In this document: one piece after another, positions 12,784-23,432 of the stretch
Position numbering within the stretch: position 1 is the stretch's first letter
Layout: each line of letters begins with the position of its first letter
The notes under the pieces: generated by a model
Told to the model about the DNA's origin: nothing
Seen by the model: only the letters and a program-made list of their open reading frames with translations
Database searches by the model: none
Made by a program: the position numbers and the translations under genes
Source: Myotis daubentonii
Lineage: Eukaryota > Chordata > Mammalia > Chiroptera > Vespertilionidae
DNA: 64,000 nt
Assembly (NCBI RefSeq): GCF_963259705.1
Contig: NC_081844.1
Location: forward strand, 43,031,341-43,095,340
Reading direction: 5' to 3'

Positions 12784-13003
12784 TTAAAAAATATATTTTA
12801 TTGATTTTTTTACAGAGAGGAAGGGAGAGGGATAGAGAGTTAGAAACATCAATGGGAGAGAAACATCGATCAGCTGCCTCCTGCACACCCATTACTGGGG
12901 ATGTGCCCACAACCAAGGTACATGCCCTTGACTGGAATCGAACCTGGGACCCTTCAGTCTGCAGGCTGACGCTCTATCCACTGAGCCAAACCGGTCAGGG
13001 CAT
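12784..13003 (-). mobile_element. Ves SINE (reverse) with 17-bp target duplication
   Basis: A full-length Ves SINE read backwards, ending with head sequence ctgagccaaaccggtcaggg. The duplication aattctcagaagttttt flanks it at 12767-12783 and 13004-13020, exact by eye, pointing to a fairly young L1-driven insertion. Confidence 0.93.
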
Positions 13004-15091
13004 AATTCTCAGAAGTTTTTATGAGAGCACAGCATATGGAAACCTGAAATATTAGCACAGTATTAACTGTAACTGACACTTGGCTAGGTATGACCATAAC
13101 TAGACTCTGGTAATATCTCAGACCTTTTCAATACCGACACTGCTATTGGAGCCTATGGTTTGACTCAGAATGAATTCAACCATGATACCAAGCATATGCA
13201 ATAGTTTTCTCTAGTCTTATTTGTGGCCTCGATGAGGAGGAAGTTGACTCAGTCCCTTTCCTATTTCTATTCAGTGCAACAGAAGTGCCGTTGAGCTAAT
13301 CAGTGGATTTTAGTACATTGATTAGGTCATGCTTTTGCAGATTCGTGCCTTGGGGACTAAATGAGCTTACACTGGAAGAAAGCTTTCTCTGACTCCTTGT
13401 CCTCTGGCATTGGCGGGTGACTGGCCTTCTCTCTGAGGTGACAAGTTTGGGATGAGGGGAATGGAGTAGCTCTTTTGTCTGCTTGGATTTCAGACTCCTC
13501 CTTCCCAACTTGTGTAGGAGTAAGGACCCAACCACCACATGGTTTGCTGAGGTTTATTAGCACTCCACATCAAGGTTTGGGCAATTCCCACCACAAAAAA
13601 TAAGACATTGCATTGCTTCTTTGAGGTATTTGATTGTCTTGGAGACCACCCAGAAAGTGAGATGGCTAAACTAAGGTGGGATTGGTAAATTCTGGATCTC
13701 TTGGTCAAATGCCATTGTAATGCTATTGTAAGACTACCCTTTAAAAGTACCTCACTTCTTCATCCCTAAACATGTAGCACAATGAGACATGGTTTCTTTC
13801 TCCTGCCATGGGTGCCTCAGGCATTGATAGGTGCTACTGTGGCATTTCTGCCTACTGTTCCAGGCTATCACGTGGAAGAAGTCCTGGAAGTCTGAAGAAA
13901 GGTTTGCTCATGTTTGAAAAAGATGTGCCCTATTAATTATAGATCAGACAGACCCAATGAATTCGAGTCTTTGGGGGAATCCAGGGACACACTGTTAATC
14001 AATTTGCAATCATCTATACAAGCACTGCGTGTTGAGCTGCAGTTAATACAGCTTTGTGAGCAGAGTAAGTTCACTGTTAATTAAACACTGACCAGCAGGA
14101 TTCCCATTTGGCTAGTAGGACATTCGCATCAACAGGATGAAAGACATGGTCCTAACCATTTAGGTGGGTGAAAAATAGCATTTGGTGATGTTAGTTAATC
14201 TAAAGGTCTTTGTGAAGTGCTCAGCAGGCAGTGCGGAGCTGGGAAAAGCGCAGTTACTTTTCCTATTACCTAAATTACCTTTAAAAAGTTTATTTTTTAC
14301 CTCTGTGTTTCATGAGAGTTAAATTATACTCGGTGTTTTCCCATTATTCTATTATCTAGGTAAGTTATATGCAGCTTGTTTTCACTGAAGCTTTCCTGGA
14401 ACATATTTTACTTCAGGGAAAACAAAACCCTTAGGTTCTTTCCTTTCTTGCTGGTGTTATCAGCCCAGTGCACAGCTTGCCACCCGTTGGGCCATTACTT
14501 CATTCACACACAGGCAACTTGTCAAATACAGTAAGGTCGCTTGCCAACAGGATGTGAATCTCATGTCTTACCCTGTTATGATTTAAAATTTAATAACTGA
14601 CACGATGATGTGAAAAAATATATATCAAGAGTTTTTACCAACTGTTTTGTGAGGCTCCCCCAAATTTGTATGGAAGTAAATGAGTTAACATCTCTGGTTT
14701 CATTCTTCATTGTCTTGCTCATTTTTACCAAGCCCAAAAGTTGCCCCTTGGATGTTCAGTTGTGCTTCCAGCAAACCCCCAGCCATTGCTGGACTATAGC
14801 GTCATCAGTTGGACAAACATACCCTTTCTAACTGCTCTTCTCTAAATTTCATCAGTGAACTAAAATAAATCTTCATCTGTTAATGGCAATTTTAAAAATT
14901 AAATATTCCAAAGAGTCTTGGAAAAAAATGTTTCTTAACCTTGTCAGTCTTGCTCTTGACTGTTTCTTCTTTATTTAGCATCCCAGTATTGAGAGAAAAA
15001 GTATCTCACTTGGAAAAAATATATACCCACTTGCATATGCAAACTTTAAAGTGGTGATGTTAAATTTTAGATGAAAATATGTTGACAGTAA

Positions 15092-15305
15092 CCCTGGCCT
15101 GGTGGTGCAGTTGGTTGAAGCATGTACACCAAATGACTTTGGATTCAGTTCCAGGTCAGGACGCATACCTAGGTTTCAGGTTTTATTTCCGATCGGGACA
15201 CGTATGGGAAGCAACCAATTGATGTTTCTCTCTCATATCAGTATTTCTCTCTCTCTCTCTCTCACAAATCAATAATGTATCCTCGGGTGAGGATTTAAAA
15301 AAAGC
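15092..15305 (+). mobile_element. Ves-type SINE just upstream of an SH3RF1 exon
   Basis: A tRNA-like head (ctggcctggtggtgcagttg) is followed by body, a CT-rich stretch and the tail cctcgggtgaggattt of an older Ves subtype. Imperfect target duplications atgttgacagtaa (15079) and atgttgaaaataa (15306) flank it. It ends 67 bp before the exon at 15373. Confidence 0.85.
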
Positions 15306-15372
15306 ATGTTGAAAATAAATGTCAGTGAGTCCTTGAGAATTGCCTAACTCGTACTAATTTGTTGGTTTGCAG

Positions 15373-15675
15373 TTTAACTCGGCCGCTAAGCAGCTGATAG
15401 AATGGGATAAGCCTCCGGGGCCAGGAGCTGATGCTGGAGAAGGCACCTCGGCAGCAGCTCAGGGCAGCACTGCCTCAAAGCACTCCGACACCAAGAAGAA
15501 CACCAAAAAGCGGCACTCCTTCACGTCCCTCACCATGGCCAACAAATCCTCCCAGGCGTCCCAGAACCGCCACTCCATGGAGATCAGCCCCCCTGTCCTC
15601 ATCAGCTCCAGCAACCCCACGGCCGCCGCGCGGATCAGCGAGCTGTCCGGGCTCTCCTGCAGCGCCCCTTCTCAG
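15373..15675 (+). CDS. SH3RF1: SH3RF1 exon: post-SH3-2 linker and RAC1-binding region
   Basis: This exon of 101 codons is phase 0 at both ends. It starts after the acceptor AG at 15371-15372 with [15 protein letters not shown], the segment that follows SH3 domain 2 in POSH. It ends [10 protein letters not shown] before donor gtgggt at 15676. Inside is a basic patch [13 protein letters not shown]. The serine after RH (residue 49 of the exon) lines up with human Ser304, the reported AKT site that lowers RAC1 binding; the RAC1-binding region of the human protein (about 292-362) falls mostly here. The second half is Ser/Pro/Ala rich and likely disordered. A candidate branch point tactaat lies at 15352, and a Ves SINE ends 67 bp upstream. 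Reading on into the intron gives an unrelated tail with a stop near 15847, so the donor call matters and is supported by the downstream exon. Confidence 0.95.
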
Positions 15676-16694
15676 GTGGGTCACCCAAAAGGCAGGAAAA
15701 GAGGTCGGCCACAAAGTGATCTAGTCACGAACCAGTTTGTTCACCAGCCGAAAGATCTTGTTTATTGTTGCCTTCGGAAGGTAGTAGCTCTCCTGGGGAG
15801 CAAAGCCTTTCTTGTTCTGCAGGTGGAAAAATGGAGAAGGGAGAAATGACTTGAGCATAGTCACCCAGAGCTACACAGGCATTTTCAAAGGAAAGATCTG
15901 AAATTATAAGATGAATTAAATAATACTTATCAGTCTCACTAAGCACTCAGTTTTACAGAAAGCTATTTCAGGAGTTCTTGCCAACTAAAACTTTTATCTC
16001 CATCCAAACTGAAGATGCTGTGGTCGAAACTCATGAAGTTTGCAGTTGCCTACATCTGTGTGACTTACCTTGGTATTTGGGCTTCTTAGTCAGAGTTCCA
16101 GAAAAAGGACATAAAGAAACATTTAATTTAAGTTAGAAATTGGCCTAGCATTTTTTAAAAGCTCATTAATTCATCAAGACTTTGGACTGTGTTAAAAAAT
16201 AGCTACATATTATTCTTGTGTTAATAAAAAGGCTCAAGATGATGGGGAACATTGGTTTAATCATTTGACAAACCTTTACTGGGTGCCTTATTGTAGAGCC
16301 TTCATGGAACTGCGTCTACCAAACAAAATAAGATGTAGGACTTTCCTGTTCTAGGCTTAATTCTGGACTGCAACGTGAGCCTCGCTGTGCCCTGCTGTAG
16401 TCATCCAGTTAGGTGATAGCTGTATTCTCTTCAACCCAAAGTCCAGAGAGCCTAGTCCAAAGTGGCCTGCCACAAGTGGGAGGAATTTCTTTCAAAGCTC
16501 ATGTTTTATTTTAAAAATTTATACAGATTTTATATTCTACTCTATAGTATTTATAGCTGTGATTTTAAAAAAAAAAACATAAAAATAAATTATTTTTCCT
16601 TAAAGGGAAAAAGGAGAGAGAGAGATTGTGGGATTGTGTTTTGTTGTGTTTTAGGCAGTAGGGCCATGAAACTTTTGATCTTATGAGGGAAATA

Positions 16695-16696
<2 letters not shown>

Positions 16697-16724
<28 letters not shown>
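16697..16724. repeat. (CA)n microsatellite
   Basis: An uninterrupted alternating AC run that borders the first copy of a duplicated segment. Confidence 0.95.
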
Positions 16725-16727
<3 letters not shown>

Positions 16728-16838
16728 ACTAGAACATGAGGGTGATGAAGGCAGAGGTCTTTGTTTTATTCGCTGATATATATTCCAAATGGCAGACATA
16801 CAATAAGCACTCAATAATTACACACACACACAAACACA

Positions 16839-16880
<42 letters not shown>

Positions 16881-16963
16881 ACTAGAACATGAGGGTGATG
16901 AGGGCAGAGGTCTTTGTTTTGTTCACTGATACATCCCAAATGGCAGACATACAATAAGCACCA
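16725..16963 (+). repeat. Tandem duplication of an L2-like segment plus CA repeat
   Basis: The segment aggactagaacatgagggtg through gcagacatacaataagca occurs at 16725 and again at 16878, 153 bp apart. Each copy is preceded by a CA run. The copies differ at only a few bases, so the duplication is much younger than the L2-type sequence in it. Confidence 0.85.
16821..16877. repeat. (CA)n microsatellite between duplicated copies
   Basis: A mostly perfect CA run with two interruptions (caaacacagaca). Confidence 0.95.
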
Positions 16964-19900
16964 GTAACTATTTGTTGAATGAACGGGTCACTTGAATAAT
17001 GGGTAGAGAGGAGCACCATGCTGTTTTACATGTAACTAGCTGTCTGAATGATAGACTAAATCAGAGCACCAAGTACCAAGTGAGGTTCCTCTGGAGAGAG
17101 TCCAAACTGATGATTTTGAATGAGGTTCTGAGGGAGGAGGCTAGTCAAGGTGGCCATTCACTAAAAGAAAAGAGAATCATTTGAGTGTGTTTCTTTATGT
17201 GTGACCTAGCAACATTTTCACAGTGATGTTTTCTTGAAATAAAAGATAAGTGTTCGCTAAGTATAATGGCAGCTCACAGTGGGAATTGCTTTAAAAGAAT
17301 AGACAGTCATCCTGGCAGTAGAGAAAATTAGAAGAGAAAGGAAGATAATACAGCGTTTATATGTTTGCTAGCGAACACGGCTGTTGGGTGTGAGCTTCCC
17401 TGACGCTGCCACACTAGAGCTGGGAACGGAGACGATCAAGATGGAGCGACTGTTGTTTTGGTTTGAGTAGCTTAGGAAACAAGGCTGGTTCTCTGTTCTG
17501 TGAAAGCAGTTTCCCCTTCAACCATGCCCCACTCCTCCCATGTTCCAATTCCTCCTGTTTTCAGTCGTAGCCTGTTGCCTGGGGAGAAGTTCTGCCTCGA
17601 AGAGGATGGGAGGTGTTTGAAGTGCTGCCTGGTTCCTCCCGCCTGGGTTTACAGAAAACACTCCTTGTCTGGGTGCTGTGTACATGGGAGGGAACCACAG
17701 TCCACAGCAGAGCGATGAGCACGTGTAGCATGTGTGGCCAGCAAACACTCTCCTGCCATGGAGATGAGTGGAGATGGGAAGACGGCGCTTGGGAGGCCAT
17801 TTAAAGTAGGGCTCTCCTTCTCTTCTCCCCAGAAAAGACCTCTCAGTAGAGTTGACTGAGGCCTGTGGCTGAATATGTCTCCTGCTATTGGCCTGATACT
17901 TCTGTCTTGCTTTTCCTTAGTTAGGTTTGGTTTCATTTATTTAAAAACCCAAGGCAAGGGGCCTAAAGAAGTGAGTGTTGTTATCTCACCCAAGTGAGAT
18001 CCACCTAGAGGTAGTTCGGTGCTGGTGCGATGGGGCCTTCCAGCTCACCTTTCACCACGTGGTTAGGGGTTAGGTCCTTGTCCTTCTGTTTCTGGGTGGC
18101 AAATTCCAAATTCCAGGCAACAGGATGGGCAGTGAACCAAAGAAAGGAGCAAAGGGCTCACTTCCTATTTTACGTGGTGACTAATGAGTGAAGGCTGAAC
18201 TTTCCAGTATGTAAGTTGACAGATTGTGTATCGGTCCCACTGTCCAGGTGGGTCATCAGAACAGACGTGCACAGATGTCTGTGACTAACACCTGTAAAAG
18301 CATGTGATGCTGCAAGCAACCCAGACATTTTGTCTGCTCCTCTAGCCGCACCCATGGTACTTTTTGGCCTCTGCCAGCTGGAGGAGTGATTCATAAGAGT
18401 GAGAGTTTTTGCGGCATGTCTACCAGTATATTGCCAGTGGCTTCGGGGGAGGCAAGAAAATTCACCCATTCATTTCCATTTGCTCCCCCCACCTCTTTCC
18501 TCTCTGCACAGCCCTTTCCAGTAGGGAGACTAATCTGCAGTTTCATGAGCAAAGGATGAGCACAGCGTCAAGTCAGGTTGTCCCCACGCGGGGCATTTAT
18601 TCTGGACACGCACACCCTCAGCCACTTTTCTTCTGCTTTGAGTCATTCTTTGGTGACCATTCCCTCTTCCTTTGCTCCAGTGCTAGGATGCTGAACTGAG
18701 GCTGGCAAGACTCTCGAATTCGGTGCTTCACTCCTACGTTTGCTGCCAGAGACCTTAGGGAACCTCTGTCCAGCTCGTCACGGGGGTCCAGACACCTGAA
18801 GTGCCTTACTTGTCCTAGGTCATGAGTTTATTAGCAGCTAATTATCCTGAGTCCCAGTCTGGGGCTTTTAGGGAAAAATTAGTCAATCGTGAGATCTTTT
18901 TTAGATATTGGTAGGTCAGGCCCGGGAAGCTGTATTTGGGATGGATTTTCGTCTGCCCTTAAAGGCTCCTGGATTCTGGTGCACACTTTGAAGTGAGCGT
19001 CATTGCATTTCCTAAGAAAGACTCCCATCTTCTGTGTGGTGCCCACATGCAGCTGCCCTGGGAGTGTGTATATAAAAAGATTTATTGGATAAAGTAGCGG
19101 CAGGCCGTGAGGTTTTAGTCGAAGAATGAAAAACCACTGTGCTTCCGATTACAGATTGATTAGAAATAGACTTTGATTCACAGAAGAGAGAAAATGAGGG
19201 TTTGAAGAGAAACGCTTGTTAGTGGCACCCCTGGAATCTGCTTCGGTCAATCAGAATCTGAGCTAACAGGTATCGAGGTGGTTTTAAAAGGACGTGGATT
19301 CCATGTACAGATTTATTGGTGAAAATAATTCAATGCTGGGATGCTGATTCTCCGGCCTTAGCAGGGGCTCACCCAGCGGGACACTGAAAGTTCCTTCAAG
19401 CCCTCCGGGAACTAACTCATCTTGGGGCTTTTCTTTGTCCTGATAATCTTTCTCTTAATTTATGGGAATTGACGAAAGTATGTTCGGGATTAAGTTTTTA
19501 TTACAAAAGGCCTAGCATGTTTGGTACAGCATTGTTTCCAGGGGAAGACAAGGTACCAGCAGCCAAGCACATTTCTTTAACCATGTGTACACCATAAGCG
19601 TCTATAGATGAAGCAGTGGACCTTTTTTAATTAAGTTCAAAATATCTTGGTAGTTAACTGGTTAATAATAATAGCGGAGGAAAAACCTAGTTTTTGCAGG
19701 AGCCCCTGTCCCTAGTTCTGCACCATGGAGTATGCTGTTGCACTCTGCAGTCAGACCTGTGTGCAACTTGACTGAAAGTGATCAAGTAACCAAACACAGG
19801 CAATGAACTGACCTGAATAACTCAATTTCTTTCTAGTAAATTAATCTTAGGTAGTATCATGGATAAGACACTGTGAAAACAGTGGATTTGACTTGACATC

Positions 19901-20427
19901 ATTCCCATAAAGGTTTTATCAGGGATTGTCTGCTGTAGGCAGGTCTAGGCAGCTGCATTTTAATTATGTGTCCCCACTGGAAGGTAGAAATCATGAAAGT
20001 GATTCTGAAAATAGCAGAACACCTTAAGCGTTTCACATAGATTTAACATATTGCTAGGCAGGTGAGTATTCAGCCACAACCCAATCCATCAGGATCTTGA
20101 GGGGAATTGCCAGGAGGCTAGTGGAGCAAAGGCCTGACCATCTGAAAAGCCAGTTGGGTTGGCGGTAGCATCCCAGGTGAGGCAGCGTGCTCCCTTGAAA
20201 GGCAGCCGTAGTTGAAATGTGTATGTAAAACATTGCAGTGGCCAGTGTTGATCACGTGACTTTGTAGTGTCTTCCTACAAATTAGGTAAGCAGTAAATTT
20301 GGGTTGAATAAAATGAAAGGGATTCTGCTTTCCAAAAATAATAGAAAATACAGATTTTTTTAAAAAATTGTTACTTGCCTTCCCAAGGTTTAGCTGGTAT
20401 AATCTATTGTATTAAATATAGCCTTTT

Positions 20428-20640
20428 GCTCAGCTAGCGAGGCTCAGTGGTTGAGCTTTGACCTATGAACCAGGAGGTCACGGTTTGATTCCTGGTCAGG
20501 GCACATGCCCGGGTTGCAGGCTCGATCCCCAGTTGGGAGCATGAAGGAGGTAGCTGATCAATGATCCACTCTCATCATTGATGTTTCTATCTCTCTCTCC
20601 CTCTCTCTTCCTCTCTGAAATCAATAAAAAATAAATGTTT
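20428..20640 (+). mobile_element. Ves SINE abutting the acceptor of an SH3RF1 exon
   Basis: The head agcgaggctcagtggttgag, the box B-like ggtttgattcctggtcaggg and a tail of A-rich sequence mark a Ves SINE. Exact duplications taaatatagcctttt occur at 20413-20427 and 20641-20655. The second copy ends 24 bp before the exon at 20680. Confidence 0.93.
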
Positions 20641-20679
20641 TAAATATAGCCTTTTTATTAACTTCTTTTTTCTTGGCAG

Positions 20680-20790
20680 GTTCATATAAGTACCACCGGG
20701 TTAATTGTGACCCCACCCCCAAGCAGCCCAGTGACAACTGGCCCTTCGTTCACATTCCCATCAGATGTCCCCTACACAGCTGCACTTGGA
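20680..20790 (+). CDS. SH3RF1: SH3RF1 exon: Pro/Ser/Thr-rich linker
   Basis: This short exon of 37 codons is phase 0-0. It begins [17 protein letters not shown] and ends [14 protein letters not shown] before donor gtgagt. The matching human segment is almost the same by memory. It is part of the disordered linker between the RAC1-binding region and SH3 domain 3, and it carries a Pro-rich run (TPPPSSP) that could bind SH3 domains. The length is a multiple of three, so skipping it would keep the frame. The acceptor tract is short: ttattaac (candidate branch point near 20660) followed by a pyrimidine run and cag. A SINE target duplication ends at 20655, just upstream of that branch point. Confidence 0.93.
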
Positions 20791-21142
20791 GTGAGTATAG
20801 TTTCTCCCATCTCTGTTTCTCTCTTAGGGATTAGTTACGTTAACCTGGCACACTCCACCTCCGAGCACCTGCAGTTTACGTGACACATGCTAGGTGGTGT
20901 GTGTCTCTTATCTTTTAACTGTTATCTCTGTGAATCTCACACACACACACATACAAAATAGAATCTCTTGCCTGCAGTCTGCCCAAGTCCTTAACAGTGA
21001 GGATCAGTGGCCTGAAACTATTAGAACTCGGTAAAATCCTTTTAATTTTCATCATGGTTCATCCTGATTTCCTGAAGGCTTAACCTTTATTTCTTTTGAG
21101 TTTCTAGACCTTGCTTACTTCTTACAAAAACACATTAGTAGA

Positions 21143-21353
21143 GCCCTGACCGATTTGGCTCAGTGGATAGAGCGTCAGCCTGCGGACTCAAGGGTCCCGG
21201 GTTCGATTCCAGTCAAGGGCATGTACCTTGGTTGCAGTGGAGAGTGTGCAGGAGGCAGCTGATTGATGTTTCTCTCTCATCGATGTTTCTAACTCCCTAT
21301 CCCTCTCCCTTCCTCTCTGTAAAAAATCAATAAAATATATTTAAAAACAAAAC
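21143..21353 (+). mobile_element. Ves SINE with target duplication
   Basis: The head ccctgaccgatttggctcag and the box B-like gggttcgattccagtcaagg are well preserved. The 16-bp duplication aaaacacattagtaga lies at 21127-21142 and 21354-21369. Confidence 0.94.
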
Positions 21354-21924
21354 AAAACACATTAGTAGAAATACTGAGGAAGTTGGCTAAATGATTTTCT
21401 TGTCGATTTTAAATCTCTCCATGTATGATTCACCTTTTAGTTTCTTGTCTTCTGTGGTATAACCATAGCCATGGCTACCCAGAGGTCCCTGCTGCCGTGG
21501 AAGAGCCCTTAGATTATGTTTGATTTTCTTTCTGCAAATATAGCATCCTGCAGACAGAATCTAAACACTAATTGCTTTAAAACATCCTAACGGAGGAAAT
21601 TAATAGGAAGAATGAGGGCAGCCAAGGGAGAGAGACACAAAGACGAAGATCACTCTGGAGAAGAAACAAGCAAATACAACCTCAGGCAGCAGAAACACAG
21701 TCGTTAAATCTCTGTTTCCAAAAATTACAGGCAACTGAATGGCAAGGAAGCAGCCATTGTGAGACATCGCTCATCCAGGCCAATGCCTTGGCTTATACTT
21801 TCAGACTGTTTCAGTGTGGAGTTGAATGAGGATAGAAAAGACCACTAAATCAGATGTCCCCGGTGAACCCCACCCCTATAACTTGCTTTTCCCAACTTCA
21901 CCTGGTTGTGATACGTTCAGAGAA

Positions 21925-22085
21925 ATGGTGTGGCCCGGTGATCGGGGCACAGGCCAGGGTTGAAAGCCCAGTTCAGCCACTTACTTGTTTTATGAGCAAG
22001 GAAAGTTACGTGGCCTCTTTAAGACTCCGTGTTCCTACCTGTAAAATGAGGCTAATAGTACCTGCTTCGGAGAGTTAGAACCTAG
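21925..22085 (+). repeat. MIR SINE relic
   Basis: The segments ttcagccacttacttgtttt, gtggcctctttaagactccg and acctgtaaaatgaggctaat follow the MIR core layout. Confidence 0.6.
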
Positions 22086-22606
22086 AATGTAGAGAGAGGG
22101 GTGACTATTACTGATCTGGTTATTGACCTCTTCAACTGTTTCAAGGTGGGCCTGTGACATGTGCCACTGGTTTGCTCTAAGAATGCCTTGGAGGGCCTGG
22201 TTCATTTTCCATTCAGTTTTCTCTGCTCTTGGTACCAGGAATAGTGAGGCTTCTAAGCAGCTGGTTTATTTTTAGGTTGTGGATTTTATATATGTTGTAA
22301 AGATTATATTTCCCTCTGCTAGAATGCTTAGAGCCAAATTGGTACCCTTCCCTAGCTGGGACCTCACCACGTTATTAGTCAAAGTGTGGCCTCCATCTAG
22401 TTTTATTGTCCTCAGTTTCCTTTTGCCCCATTTTTCTTCTTTTATGTTTGTCTTGATACATTTTATAAATCATTGAAAACTGACTTTGAAACAAGGTGGG
22501 ATATAAATAAATGCAGTTATTACCTAGCTTGACTTAGACTTTTGAAAAGGTTTTATAGAGTTAAGCGTGTTCTTGTATTTACATGGAAGTTGATAATGTT
22601 CTGGTT

Positions 22607-22833
22607 ATGCCCTGGCCAGGTGGCTCTATTAGTTGGAGCGTCGTCCCATGCACCAAAAGGTTGCTGGTTCGATTCCAGTCAGGGCACATACCTAGTTTGC
22701 AGGTTCGATTGGGAGGCATACGGGAGGCAAGCAATGTTCCACACTCTCTAACCATCAGTGGAAAAACTATCCTTGGGCGAGGATTAACAACAAAAGATAA
22801 AAAAATAAGTAAAATAAATTTTTAAAAATAATA
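22607..22833 (+). mobile_element. Ves-type SINE (older subtype) with target duplication
   Basis: The head ccctggccaggtggctctat and tail ccttgggcgaggattaacaa belong to the same subtype as the SINE at 15092. The duplication ataatgttctggtt lies at 22593-22606 and 22834-22847. Confidence 0.9.
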
Positions 22834-23095
22834 ATAATGTTCTGGTTGAAGATCAAAGTTGTAGTTTTTTGTGTGTGTGTTTTTTAATGTTTGTTTTATA
22901 ATGAACATTATAGCTTCCTTGACAGTACAAGTGTTTGGATTGGGAGGGTGAGTTGCATTAATCCATCTGGGGAGATGGTGAAATTCAGTTAACTTATTGA
23001 CATGTGGTTTCCCTGAGATTCTGGTAGCACGTGGGTGTTTTGATTGGAGCCAAGTACCATAATCATCCTGCCCTCTCACCTCTGGAGAGGACCCT

Positions 23096-23122
23096 CCCCC
23101 CCCCCCCCCCCCCCCCCCCCCC
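23096..23122. repeat. Poly-C run of 27
   Basis: Twenty-seven consecutive C bases, framed by a further C-rich context (accct before, gccttccc after). The complementary strand is G27. Confidence 0.9.
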
Positions 23123-23210
23123 GCCTTCCCTTCCCACCCCAACATTTGCATAACCAGTTGGTATTCCCATTCCAGATGACTGCTTTGCATGGAAAATTCT
23201 TACTTGTTTT

Positions 23211-23432
23211 TATTGTTTTGTTTTGTTTTTTAGTGTTTTTTATTGATTTCAGAGAGAGGAAGGGAGAGGGATAGAAAGATAGAAACATCAATGATGAGAG
23301 AGAATCATTGATCGGCTGCCTCCTATACACCCCACACTGGGGATGGAGCCTGCAACCTGGGCATGTGCCCTGACCAGGGATTGAACTGTGACCTCCTGGT
23401 TCATAGGATCACTGAACCACACTGGCTGGGCC
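23211..23432 (-). mobile_element. Ves SINE (reverse orientation)
   Basis: A reverse-oriented body catcaatgatgagagagaat is followed by tRNA-like head sequence gaccagggattgaactgtga and actgaaccacactggctggg. An imperfect 13-bp duplication ending acttgtttt flanks it (23198-23210 and 23433-23445). Confidence 0.88.

Larger units (their letters stand above)
1..15372 (+). other. SH3RF1: Upstream intron of SH3RF1 (3' part)
   Basis: No coding exon is seen in this stretch. All open frames are short, lack splice signals in frame, and overlap repeats. It is read as the end of the intron before the exon at 15373, because that exon starts in phase 0 directly after where SH3 domain 2 ends in the known protein. 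The stretch holds L2 and MIR relics near 1.9-2.4 kb, a Helitron piece, L1 3' fragments, a hAT MITE, a hAT-Charlie relic, three Ves SINEs and microsatellites, listed separately. The rest (for example 1-1860, 3580-5890, 8080-9380, 10.5-12.1 kb, 13.0-15.1 kb) is single-copy-looking AT-rich DNA in which I see nothing definite. Confidence 0.75.
15676..20679 (+). other. SH3RF1: SH3RF1 intron (5.0 kb)
   Basis: The intron runs from donor gtgggt to acceptor ttcttggcag. It holds two CA-repeat blocks around a duplicated L2-like segment (16.7-17.0 kb) and a Ves SINE whose downstream target duplication ends 24 bp before the next exon. From 17.0 to 20.4 kb the sequence is mostly unique; I see no exon, RNA gene or clear repeat there. 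Confidence 0.85.

Noticed and set aside
15475..15714. Minus-strand open frame opposite the first SH3RF1 exon
   Set aside because: It is a GC-rich shadow of the real coding exon on the + strand; the product is low complexity with no recognisable domain.
15676..15849. Coding extension of the exon at 15373 into the intron
   Set aside because: A good donor at 15676 joins in frame to the exon at 20680, which continues the known protein. The extension has no resemblance to POSH.
21143..21240. tRNA gene suggested by box B-like gggttcgattcc
   Set aside because: It is the tRNA-derived head of a Ves SINE with body, A-rich tail and target duplication. The same applies to the other SINE copies.
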